Notes under the pieces: generated by a model
What the model was told of the DNA's origin: nothing
Databases searched by the model: none
What the model saw: the letters and a program-made list of their open reading frames with translations, nothing else
Translations under genes and position numbers: made by a program
In this document: positions 1 to 5,397 of the stretch, piece after piece
Layout: each line of letters starts with the position of its first letter
Position numbering within the stretch: position 1 is the first letter of the stretch
Origin: Fimbriimonadaceae bacterium
GTDB lineage: Bacteria; Armatimonadota; Fimbriimonadia; Fimbriimonadales; Fimbriimonadaceae
Direction of reading: 5' to 3'
Assembly: GCA_020849075.1 (NCBI GenBank)
Contig: JADLGZ010000074.1
Span: 1 to 5,397 of the forward strand
DNA: 5,397 bases

Positions 1-904
1 CCCCAGGAAGGGTTTCGCTTTCTCCCTCCCAGATGCGCACAGCGTTTGAGCGTTCTGTCTCCGCCCCTAGCGATGCAGCTGCGAGACGGATTGCACGGAG
101 CCCGAGTACTCGAGGAAGTTCCTTGAAGGCCACCGCATCAAAGGCCACTTCTTCATGTTGGGTCAGAAACTCCAAGGGGCCATTTAACCGAATGAGGAGG
201 CGCTCAAGAGCGGTTGCGGCGGCAGAATTGAGAAAGTCGTCTTCTTCAGCAATAATTTCGGCCATACGTAGGGCGCACCGTCGGACCTCGGGATTAAGTC
301 GCTCAAGCTCTGGGATAACTCGAAGTCGAATGCGGGCACGAGAGAAGCTTAAGTCAGTGTTGCTAGGATCATCGTGCGTCCATAGCGCATGCTGCTCGCA
401 ATAGGCTTGAGTCTCGGAGCGGGAGAACCCGAGAAGCGGCCGCAGGATTGGGCCACGGGTCTGGGGAATGCCACGTAAGCCGCCCAACCCGGAGCCCCGC
501 GCCACGTTCAGAAGGATGGTCTCAACATGGTCATCACTGGTGTGAGCGGTCACGATGTGATTGCAGTTTAGTCGAGCCGCTGCTTGCTCGAAGAACGAGT
601 ACCGAGCACGGCGCCCAGCTTCCTCCAGCCCAATCCCAAACTGCTCAGCAATCTGCGGGACGTCCGCCCTCCCCGACACGAACGGGACTCCAATCGCCTC
701 GCACCAAGCTTCGGCGAGGTTGAGTTCCAAATCTGCCTCCTGACGTTGGCCGTGGTGCAAATGAGCCGCCACGATATCCAGCCCGCACCGATGCATCATG
801 TGTATCAGGCAAGTGGAATCTGGGCCACCGCTGTAACCGACGAGGAGTTGCGCTCCCGGGGGTATCAGCTCAGCCGCCACGGCCCGAAAGCGTTCTAACA
901 ACAC
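1..904 (-). CDS. tilS: tRNA(Ile)-lysidine synthase, 3' end beyond the left edge
   Basis: TilS is a cytoplasmic ATP-dependent enzyme that attaches lysine to C34 of the CAU anticodon of tRNA-Ile2, so that it reads AUA instead of AUG. About 301 residues are visible and the frame is still open at base 1, so the C-terminal part is missing. Read from the minus strand, the protein shows the PP-loop ATP-binding motif SGGPDS (residues 25-30), HLHHG (48-52), EEAGRRARY (94-102), TAHTSDDHVET (119-129), GLRGIP (142-147), RPLL (155-158) and DPSNTDLSFSRARIR (179-193). All match the TilS signature set in the right order. The usual RNRIR near the end of the last motif reads RARIR here. The start is GTG at 904, the first start after an in-frame TAA; it gives an N-terminus MLLERFRAVA like that of other family members. 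No strong Shine-Dalgarno sequence lies in front of it, and TTG at 901 is an alternative. The gene is divergent from rmuC. Confidence 0.95.
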   Translation of the reverse strand, partial: MLLERFRAVAAELIPPGAQLLVGYSGGPDSTCLIHMMHRCGLDIVAAHLHHGQRQEADLELNLAEAWCEAIGVPFVSGRADVPQIAEQFGIGLEEAGRRARYSFFEQAAARLNCNHIVTAHTSDDHVETILLNVARGSGLGGLRGIPQTRGPILRPLLGFSRSETQAYCEQHALWTHDDPSNTDLSFSRARIRLRVIPELERLNPEVRRCALRMAEIIAEEDDFLNSAAATALERLLIRLNGPLEFLTQHEEVAFDAVAFKELPRVLGLRAIRLAAASLGAETERSNAVRIWEGESETLPG

Positions 905-928
905 ATACCAAGTTTACCGGAAGCCCTC

Positions 929-934
929 ATTTTA
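929..934 (-). promoter_or_regulatory. Possible -10 element for tilS
   Basis: The minus strand reads TAAAAT here, five of six matches to the sigma-70 -10 consensus. It lies about 25 bases upstream of the tilS GTG start, inside the 80-base divergent gap. No recognisable -35 hexamer lies 16-18 bases further upstream, so this is only a candidate. The same gap carries TTACC (914-918) and GGTAA (935-939) as a loose inverted repeat with a 16-base spacer, which could be chance. I found no convincing promoter for rmuC in the gap. Confidence 0.2.
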
Positions 935-984
935 GGTAATTCTGCGTCTACTAGTCTCTCTCCTTCGTATGGATTTGTACTGCT

Positions 985-2391
985 ATGGAAATGTTATGGA
1001 TTGGAACCAGCTTGGGAGTCATCATTGGAGCCGGGATCTTGGCTTGGATCGGCCAACGAAAATTATCGCTGGAACGAGCACTAGTTAGCGACCTAGAACT
1101 CAACCAAGCTCGACTGGAAACAAGGCTCCAACAGATGGAGAGCCTAGAGCGAGACCTTGCCGCCAAATCCGAGCACGTTGAAGGCTTACAAGAAGAGATC
1201 GCCCAGTTCCGAGTTGAGCGCAGCGCTCTAGAGACCCAACTCCAAGAACGGAACCGAGCCATTGAGGAGCAAAAGGCGATGCTGGATGATGCCGCTCTCC
1301 AGTTGAAGGAGACCTTCGCGAGCTTGAGCCACGAAGCCCTGCAGAAGAACAATCAACAATTCCTTGACCTTGCCAAGGAACATCTTACAGGCCAGCAAAA
1401 AGAGGCCAAGGGTGAACTGGAGAAGAGTAAGCAGGCTATTGAAGAACTCGTGAGGCCAATCAAGGATGGATTGACCGAGGTCAACAAGCACGTGAATGAG
1501 CTTGAGCAGAAGCGGGCGGCGGCCTATGCGACGATGGGCGAACAAGTGAAGAGTCTTATTGAGACGCAGTCCACGCTTCAGAAGGAGACCGGCAAGCTCG
1601 TTCAAGCGCTGCGTTCGCCAAACCAGCGAGGCAAGTGGGGGGAAATCACCCTTCGCCGCGTGGTCGAGCTCGCGGGCATGCTGGAAAGGGTGGACTTTGA
1701 CGAGCAGGTCACAATGGAAACCGAGGAAGGCCGTCTTCGCCCTGATATGGTTGTCCGGTTGCCGAATGGCAACACTATCGTGGTTGATGCAAAAGCTCCC
1801 AACATTGCCTATCTGGACGCCATGGAATGCGAGGACGAAGTCCAGCGACGCGCCTTACTTGCGGATCATGCGCGACACGTTCGCCGCAGGGTGGAAGAAC
1901 TCAGCAATAAGAACTACGCCAAGGAGTTTCGGCAGAACGTCGAGATGGTCGTAATGTTCATGCCGACAGAGCCCATGCTGAGTGCGGCGGTGGAGCAAGA
2001 TAGCTCGCTCATTGAGTTCGGTGCCGAAAAAAAGGTCCTTCTCGCAACACCGCTCACGCTCATCCCCATCCTGCGCGCCGTGGGCTTTGGCTGGCGAAAC
2101 GAAGCACTGGCCAAGGACGCTCAGCGAATCGCCGATGCAGGTGCCGAGTTGTACACTCGTCTGGTCAAGATGTCCGAGCACTTCGCTCGGGTGGGCAAGA
2201 ACCTTGATAATGCCGTTGGTGCGTACAACGATATGGTGGGCTCGCTTGAGAACCGCGTATTACCGAGTGCTCGCCAAATCCATGAGCTTCAACAAACGAC
2301 GGCGCTGGCCGTGCTTGATGAAGCCAAGCCACTAGAGCGAAAGACCCGCAAAGTCATGGCCGCCGAAATGGCTGTGCTGCCTTTCGACTAA
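985..2391 (+). CDS. rmuC: RmuC-family DNA recombination protein
   Basis: RmuC proteins are linked to limiting recombination at inverted repeats and to genome stability, and their core is predicted to have a restriction-endonuclease-like fold. This 468-residue protein has the usual three-part layout. A single N-terminal membrane segment (about residues 4-22) comes first, then a long charged coiled coil (about 27-205, rich in E, Q, K and L), then the RmuC domain (about 210-450). Conserved stretches are RGKWGE (215-220), RPDMVVRLPNG (252-262), VVDAKAP (266-272, candidate nuclease core D254 plus D268-x-K270), FMPTEPMLSAA (325-335) and ATPLTLIPILRAVGFGWRNE (354-373). The length is typical of the family. 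The protein is probably anchored to the inner membrane facing the cytoplasm. ATG 985 gives the full membrane segment; ATG 991 is nearly equivalent, and neither has a strong ribosome binding site. The gene converges on nadC with 8 bases between the stops. Family assignment is firm, but the biochemical activity is inferred. Confidence 0.93.
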   Translation: MEMLWIGTSLGVIIGAGILAWIGQRKLSLERALVSDLELNQARLETRLQQMESLERDLAAKSEHVEGLQEEIAQFRVERSALETQLQERNRAIEEQKAMLDDAALQLKETFASLSHEALQKNNQQFLDLAKEHLTGQQKEAKGELEKSKQAIEELVRPIKDGLTEVNKHVNELEQKRAAAYATMGEQVKSLIETQSTLQKETGKLVQALRSPNQRGKWGEITLRRVVELAGMLERVDFDEQVTMETEEGRLRPDMVVRLPNGNTIVVDAKAPNIAYLDAMECEDEVQRRALLADHARHVRRRVEELSNKNYAKEFRQNVEMVVMFMPTEPMLSAAVEQDSSLIEFGAEKKVLLATPLTLIPILRAVGFGWRNEALAKDAQRIADAGAELYTRLVKMSEHFARVGKNLDNAVGAYNDMVGSLENRVLPSARQIHELQQTTALAVLDEAKPLERKTRKVMAAEMAVLPFD

Positions 2392-2399
2392 GGCGAGGC

Positions 2400-3239
2400 T
2401 TAGGACAACTCTAGGTGTAGCGGTAGAGCCGGGGCGCTATGGGTTAGTGCGCCCACGCTGATCAGGTGCACGCCAGTTTCGGCGACCCGGCGAACGGACG
2501 AAAGATTGATTCCGCCGCTCGCTTCTAGGAGGACCGACTTACCCGCCACCTTCCGAACGGCTTCCGCCATGTCTTGAGGAGACATGTTGTCCAGCATGAT
2601 GATGTCAGCCCCTGCATTGACCGCTTCGCCAAGCTGACTGAGGCGACTAATTTCGACTTCAATTTTCGCGGTATGGGGGATCCTTTTCCGAGCTCGCTCA
2701 ACGGCTTTTGAAATCGAACCACAAGCTTGGATGTGGTTGTCCTTGATCATCACGGCGTCGTAGAGCCCCATGCGGTGATTCCTTCCACCACCACATCGAA
2801 CAGCATATTTTTGCAGGCTCCTCATTCCTGGCAAAGTCTTACGGGTATCAACAATACTAGCTTTCGTCCCTTTCACCGCTTCAACAAACTGGTGAGTCAG
2901 GCTCGCAATCCCGCTGAGATGCATCAGAAAGTTGAGTGCCACCCTTTCATGTGAAAGGCACCCAACAGCGGGTCCCTCAAGGTTCAGCACGGGAGTTCCA
3001 CTCTCAACCGAATCTCCGTCTTCAATCAGTACCTCAACCTCGGCTACCGCTGACAGACATTCGGCGGCAATACCCACACCACAGACAATGCCCGTTGCTT
3101 GAGCTTCGATGAGCCCTCGAACGTTGAGATGAGGGTCAAGGCATGCTGCAGTAAGGTCACCGGGGCCAATATCCTCGACCAGCGCCAACTCGAGGGCGTC
3201 ACCATAGTCGGCTGGGTAGGGGTGCTGCCAGCCCGTCAA
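2400..3239 (-). CDS. nadC: Nicotinate-nucleotide pyrophosphorylase (quinolinate phosphoribosyltransferase)
   Basis: NadC converts quinolinate and PRPP to nicotinate mononucleotide, CO2 and pyrophosphate, the step where de novo NAD synthesis joins the salvage route. The 279-residue length is normal for a cytoplasmic NadC. Diagnostic motifs occur in order: EDIGPGDLT (22-30), ERVALNFLMHLSGIAS (98-113), DTRKTLPGMR (131-140), K144, CGGGRNHRMGLYD (149-161, substrate-binding H155 and R156), MIKDNHI (164-170), EVE (194-196), MLDNM (215-219), EASGGI (239-244) and SVGALTHSA (261-269). All expected active-site residues are present. The start is TTG at 3239. It is the only start that keeps the N-terminal domain, because the frame closes at a TGA just upstream. 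A GAGGT ribosome binding site lies nine bases before it. TTG overlaps the TGA of the upstream gene as TTGA, so translation is probably coupled. No nadA or nadB is visible in the window. ModD-type relatives are less likely given the complete NadC motif set. Confidence 0.96.
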   Translation of the reverse strand: MTGWQHPYPADYGDALELALVEDIGPGDLTAACLDPHLNVRGLIEAQATGIVCGVGIAAECLSAVAEVEVLIEDGDSVESGTPVLNLEGPAVGCLSHERVALNFLMHLSGIASLTHQFVEAVKGTKASIVDTRKTLPGMRSLQKYAVRCGGGRNHRMGLYDAVMIKDNHIQACGSISKAVERARKRIPHTAKIEVEISRLSQLGEAVNAGADIIMLDNMSPQDMAEAVRKVAGKSVLLEASGGINLSSVRRVAETGVHLISVGALTHSAPALPLHLELS

Positions 3240-3769
3240 TCTAACTCGACCTCAAGATCGCATCGAGCGGCAAGCTCTTCAATGAGTAGTTCGTAACCCA
3301 CCTCAATATTATTGCGCGTCCAGCCCACGGGCACCCGAACTCGACCGCTCACCAAATAGGCGAAGGGTTTTATTGTCACCGCTCCTTGGCGAAGTTCTAC
3401 AATGGCTCGTTCACCAGTCATCCGGATGGATTTCACTTCATCATACGACACCCGCTTCGTGCCCGTGGGTTTCACAACGTCGAAGCTCCGCTCATCAAGT
3501 ACGTACTGACTAGCAGTAGCTTGCCGATGCGCAAGATCCGCCATGGCGGCCGACCCAGCCCCAAAAAGTGCCCCGGCAACTTCGCGCACATCCCGACCAA
3601 TACTCCTTGCCCCCTCTCTTCGAATTACGCTCTGCGCCTTCTGCATGGCGCTTTTCTTGATCTTCTCGGACCCCGTTTCTAGCCACCTAATTGCTTCTCC
3701 CGGCTTGTATCGCACGACTTCACTTGCCATGAAGCATTTTAGTCTCATTGAATCCGGCAATTCTGCCAT
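3236..3769 (-). CDS. Uncharacterised 177-residue protein, coupled to nadC, possible PH-like domain
   Basis: I do not recognise this gene. It has no signal peptide and no convincing membrane segment, so it is probably cytoplasmic. Residues about 34-85 look helical and basic, with a small Ala/Gly-rich patch (GALFGAGSAAMA, 66-77). Residues about 92-153 alternate hydrophobic and polar residues as beta strands, including SFDVVK (95-100), AIVELR (122-127) and VTIKPF (131-136). A helix at 156-169 (VGYELLIEELAARC) follows. A run of strands capped by a C-terminal helix is what bacterial PH-like domains look like, but this is inferred from pattern alone. There are only two cysteines, so a zinc site is unlikely. 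ATG 3769 is chosen because a GGGGA ribosome binding site lies seven bases upstream; ATG 3748 or ATG 3730 are possible. The gene ends in TGA overlapping the nadC TTG, so the two genes form one unit. Whether it aids NAD metabolism is unknown. Confidence 0.8.
   Translation of the reverse strand: MAELPDSMRLKCFMASEVVRYKPGEAIRWLETGSEKIKKSAMQKAQSVIRREGARSIGRDVREVAGALFGAGSAAMADLAHRQATASQYVLDERSFDVVKPTGTKRVSYDEVKSIRMTGERAIVELRQGAVTIKPFAYLVSGRVRVPVGWTRNNIEVGYELLIEELAARCDLEVELD
3249..3253 (-). promoter_or_regulatory. Ribosome binding site of nadC
   Basis: The minus strand reads GAGGT here, complementary to the 16S rRNA 3' end, with nine bases between it and TTG 3239. It lies inside the last codons of the upstream gene. 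It decides the nadC start, because no ATG or GTG is available at the right place and an in-frame TGA follows closely upstream. Confidence 0.6.
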
Positions 3770-3776
3770 AAGCCCA

Positions 3777-3781
3777 TCCCC
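3777..3781 (-). promoter_or_regulatory. Ribosome binding site of the gene upstream of nadC
   Basis: The minus strand reads GGGGA, seven bases before ATG 3769. This spacing supports that ATG over the in-frame ATGs at 3748 and 3730, which have weaker purine tracts. Confidence 0.45.
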
Positions 3782-3784
3782 AAG

Positions 3785-3798
3785 TTGTACCGATACAA
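3785..3798. promoter_or_regulatory. Inverted repeat in the divergent gap, possible operator
   Basis: TTGTA (3785-3789) and TACAA (3794-3798) are perfect inverted half-sites around the four-base spacer CCGA. They lie in the 35-base gap between the divergent starts at 3769 and 3805. The gap is too short for two independent promoters, so control elements for both genes probably overlap here or extend into the coding ends. On the plus strand TACAAG (3794-3799) matches a -10 element at four of six positions. A five-base half-site can arise by chance, so the regulatory reading is only a suggestion. Confidence 0.25.
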
Positions 3799-3804
3799 GA
3801 TTTC

Positions 3805-4632
3805 GTGGGCATCTTTGTTGGAGGTATGCGCGCTGTCGCCTTGATTGTTCCGTTGTCGGGAACTGGATTACTCGCGATCAGTGGGCACACGCCAGATAGC
3901 TATCCGAGCCCGGAGTTCGGCCCGATTCTTGGGCGGAAGGTGGCTGCCTATGTGGCCCCGGTAACGGTCACGCAAACCAACATTATGGCGCTGAAAACCC
4001 TACCCAGTGCCGACAAAGTGGAATCATCGGCCAAAGTCTGGCTCAGTGAGTACAAAGCCGGGCATTTGATGCCGCTACCCAGCGTGCGATCTAGCGACAC
4101 GACCCGTGATGGCATCAAGGGGCAAATCCTAACCGCTCGTAACGTTGTCATTAGCCACATGATTCGTCTGGGTGATGAAGCGTTTCACGATGGGAACAAG
4201 GCTCTGAGCCTATCAAGGTATCGTGCGGCCCTCAATCTATCACGCATTGCTAGGGAAAGTGATCTGAACTCTCTCGCGATGTCGTTGAGCTTCGAAAACG
4301 CAGCGTGGATGCGGATCTCCTATGCTGGAGCGGGTAAGCCAACAACCGATCCCGAGGACAAAGAACGACTCGGGCGCCTACTCAAGCGCGAGTTCATGCA
4401 TATCCTCAGGCAACCCGGCGTTACTTCGCGAGACAGGATGAGGATGAAGCGCATTTACAACATCGCTCAAACTAAGAAAGGCACATTCTCGGAGTGGCTC
4501 TCGACGAAGGATTACGAACTCTCGCTGATGCTGGCGGCGTCACGCCGGGTTGAATCACTCTTGCGAACCCGCGAACGTCTGAGCCAAGGAATTGGATCAG
4601 CTAGTATCGGATTCGTACTAGCTCGTTCTTAA
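3805..4632 (+). CDS. Predicted exported protein with a TPR-like helix pair, function unknown
   Basis: I do not recognise this 275-residue protein. The N-terminus has a hydrophobic stretch (about residues 8-26, containing AVALIVPLSGTGLLAIS) after one arginine. This fits a Sec signal peptide or membrane anchor, possibly cleaved near SGHTP. Residues 30-105 are Pro/Ser/Thr-rich and probably extended. From about 107 onward the protein is helical. Residues 122-150 (LGDEAFHDG through AALNLSRIAR) follow the spacing of a tetratricopeptide helix pair, which suggests a protein-binding scaffold. The C-terminal part (185-262) is basic and helical. The start is uncertain. GTG 3805 has only a weak purine tract. 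ATG 3826 has GGAGG at 3820-3824, but just one base separates them. TTG 3841 is also in frame and would shorten the signal. The last 32 bases overlap, tail to tail, the next gene on the minus strand. No catalytic motif is visible. Confidence 0.75.
   Translation: MGIFVGGMRAVALIVPLSGTGLLAISGHTPDSYPSPEFGPILGRKVAAYVAPVTVTQTNIMALKTLPSADKVESSAKVWLSEYKAGHLMPLPSVRSSDTTRDGIKGQILTARNVVISHMIRLGDEAFHDGNKALSLSRYRAALNLSRIARESDLNSLAMSLSFENAAWMRISYAGAGKPTTDPEDKERLGRLLKREFMHILRQPGVTSRDRMRMKRIYNIAQTKKGTFSEWLSTKDYELSLMLAASRRVESLLRTRERLSQGIGSASIGFVLARS
4599..4623. terminator. Hairpin in the convergent overlap, possible bidirectional terminator
   Basis: AGCTAGTA (4599-4606) and TACTAGCT (4616-4623) are perfect eight-base inverted arms. 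Inside them CG (4608-4609) can pair with CG (4614-4615) around a GATT loop, leaving T4607 bulged. The hairpin contains the TAG stop of the minus-strand gene and sits eight codons or fewer before the TAA of the plus-strand gene. Its position between convergent genes fits transcription termination in both directions. Neither side has a long T tract, so an intrinsic terminator is not certain. Confidence 0.35.
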
Positions 4633-5397
4633 GCTCAACCGCTAGATCACCTGGCGCCGCTGTGGACCGCGTGATATTCTCCGAATTAAGGCGCCATCGG
4701 ACAATTGCCTCAGGGGTCTCTGTGTCCAAGGTTACCGGACGCCCAAAGTGGGAACTCAGCGCCATGGCGAATTGAATCACATTGCCCTCGCCTTGTAATT
4801 CCGTCTTCCGAACGGAGCCAGGGATGATCACGGTAAAGGACTTATGGCTCGGCTCAGCAACAATCCGCAAGACCACGGCTTGCTCAGTCTTGTTATTTAG
4901 CGGGACATCAAGTGATTGCCTTGGTCCAGCTTTGTAGGTCTGAACTACTGCTCCATCGGGTAGGCGAACGATCTTCACGGTCTCATCTGACCGTGGGTGG
5001 AACCGCAGGAACGTACCCTTGTGGTCTGCCTCAACGCGTAACTCTGCGTCAGCCGAACGATTGATTTGAGTCGGGACGGCTCCTGCCTGGATCTCGCCAC
5101 TATTCCCTCGATTGAGGATCGAAAGCGCCGCTCCGCCCACAAGGACGAAGGCGAGTCCACCCAGCGCAACCTTCTGCCAGAACCCAGCAAACCCCGCCGG
5201 TTTGGCTCGTTCGGCTTCATATACTGAACGATCCAACCGGGCGGTAATCAGATCATGAAGATTGTCGGGAACGGGCACATCGCTTGCAAGGGATCCATCC
5301 AAATCTTCCATGGTCTGGGCAAATGATTCGAAGTCCTTTCGCAAGACCGAATGTGCCTCGAACATTCGATCCAACTGCGAATGCATGGCAGCATCCA
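4601..5397 (-). CDS. Anti-sigma-factor-like single-pass membrane protein, probably 5'-partial
   Basis: Residues are counted from the internal ATG at 5386. Residues 1-60 are helical and acidic, and the run HSQLDRMFEAHSVLRKDFES (2-21) aligns in pattern with the end of the anti-sigma N-terminal domain (the VEAHLAECPACRAEL region of typical members), followed by a PVP-x-NL linker (38-43). The zinc-binding HxxxCxxC residues are absent. A membrane segment spans about 73-91. A probable periplasmic beta-rich region follows (about 112-190, for example VRLPDGAVVQTY). The last part (about 200-261, with VIQFAMALSSHFGRPVTLD) loosely resembles a secretin/TonB short N-terminal (STN) domain. The frame stays open upstream of ATG 5386 to the window edge with residues DAA. 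An anti-sigma domain would need about 20-30 more residues there, so the true start is probably outside the window. If so, a sigma-factor gene might lie just upstream. Function is inferred from architecture only. Confidence 0.7.
   Translation of the reverse strand, partial: DAAMHSQLDRMFEAHSVLRKDFESFAQTMEDLDGSLASDVPVPDNLHDLITARLDRSVYEAERAKPAGFAGFWQKVALGGLAFVLVGGAALSILNRGNSGEIQAGAVPTQINRSADAELRVEADHKGTFLRFHPRSDETVKIVRLPDGAVVQTYKAGPRQSLDVPLNNKTEQAVVLRIVAEPSHKSFTVIIPGSVRKTELQGEGNVIQFAMALSSHFGRPVTLDTETPEAIVRWRLNSENITRSTAAPGDLAVELKNELVRIRY

Noticed and set aside
33..898. Plus-strand open frames of 60-123 codons
   Set aside because: They lie antisense to tilS, whose motifs are unmistakable on the minus strand. 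Their translations are low-complexity Ser/Arg/Pro-rich with no family resemblance.
905..984. A full sigma-70 promoter for rmuC in the divergent gap
   Set aside because: TTTACC (913-918) could pass as a -35, but the sequence 17 bases downstream (TAATTC) matches the -10 consensus poorly. TACTAG at 949 lacks a matching -35.
951..1605. Minus-strand open frames antisense to the rmuC coiled coil
   Set aside because: The Ser/Arg- and Leu-rich translations are what the reverse strand of Glu/Gln/Lys-rich coiled-coil codons produces. They have no ribosome binding site and no plausible gene context.
1559..2335. Other-frame open stretches inside rmuC on both strands
   Set aside because: They overlap the conserved RmuC domain fully and show no independent coding features.
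2379..2403. Short hairpins at the rmuC/nadC junction (GCCTT/AAGGC and CTAAG/CTTAG)
   Set aside because: The two five-base stems are mutually exclusive and neither is followed by a T tract. CTAAG/CTTAG mainly reflects the two TAA stops facing each other, so I do not call a terminator.
3386..3899. Plus-strand open frames antisense to the gene upstream of nadC
   Set aside because: The minus-strand frame has a good ribosome binding site, coupling to nadC and a balanced composition. The antisense translations look like shadows.
1..5397. Mobile element, CRISPR array, tRNA/rRNA or defence system
   Set aside because: I saw no direct repeat arrays, terminal inverted repeats, transposase or integrase motifs, tRNA cloverleaf or defence-family motif in any frame.

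Overview
This window is an ordinary-looking bacterial chromosomal segment of medium-high GC (about 54% by eye). It is densely coded, with gaps of 80 bases or less. It holds six genes in alternating orientation: tilS (minus, cut by the left edge), rmuC (plus), a two-gene minus-strand unit of an uncharacterised gene followed by nadC, a predicted exported helical protein (plus), and a membrane protein resembling an anti-sigma factor (minus, probably cut by the right edge). I see no mobile element, CRISPR array, tRNA, rRNA or phage gene. The use of GTG and TTG starts, the loose synteny and the predicted membrane regulator would fit a Gram-negative-like, poorly characterised phylum such as Armatimonadota. 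That placement is a weak inference and no marker in the window settles it.

Layout. Bases 1-904 (minus) encode the catalytic N-terminal part of tRNA(Ile)-lysidine synthase. An 80-base divergent gap separates it from rmuC (985-2391), a membrane-anchored coiled-coil protein with an RmuC nuclease-like domain. rmuC runs tail to tail into nadC with 8 bases between the stops. nadC (3239-2400, TTG start) overlaps by four bases the end of a 177-residue gene of unknown function (3769-3236), so the two are probably translationally coupled. A 35-base divergent gap containing a small inverted repeat leads to a plus-strand gene (about 3805-4632) for a probably secreted protein with a TPR-like helix pair. 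That gene overlaps tail to tail by 32 bases with a minus-strand gene (4601 to the right edge) for a single-pass membrane protein. The overlap contains a good hairpin.

Function. Three genes are housekeeping: tRNA decoding fidelity (tilS), genome maintenance (rmuC) and NAD synthesis from quinolinate (nadC). They do not form one pathway. The less familiar parts are the nadC-coupled gene with a possible PH-like beta domain, the exported helical protein, and the zinc-ligand-free anti-sigma-like protein whose C-terminus loosely resembles a secretin/TonB short N-terminal domain. I found no convincing new multi-gene system; the best leads are these three proteins and the junctions between genes.
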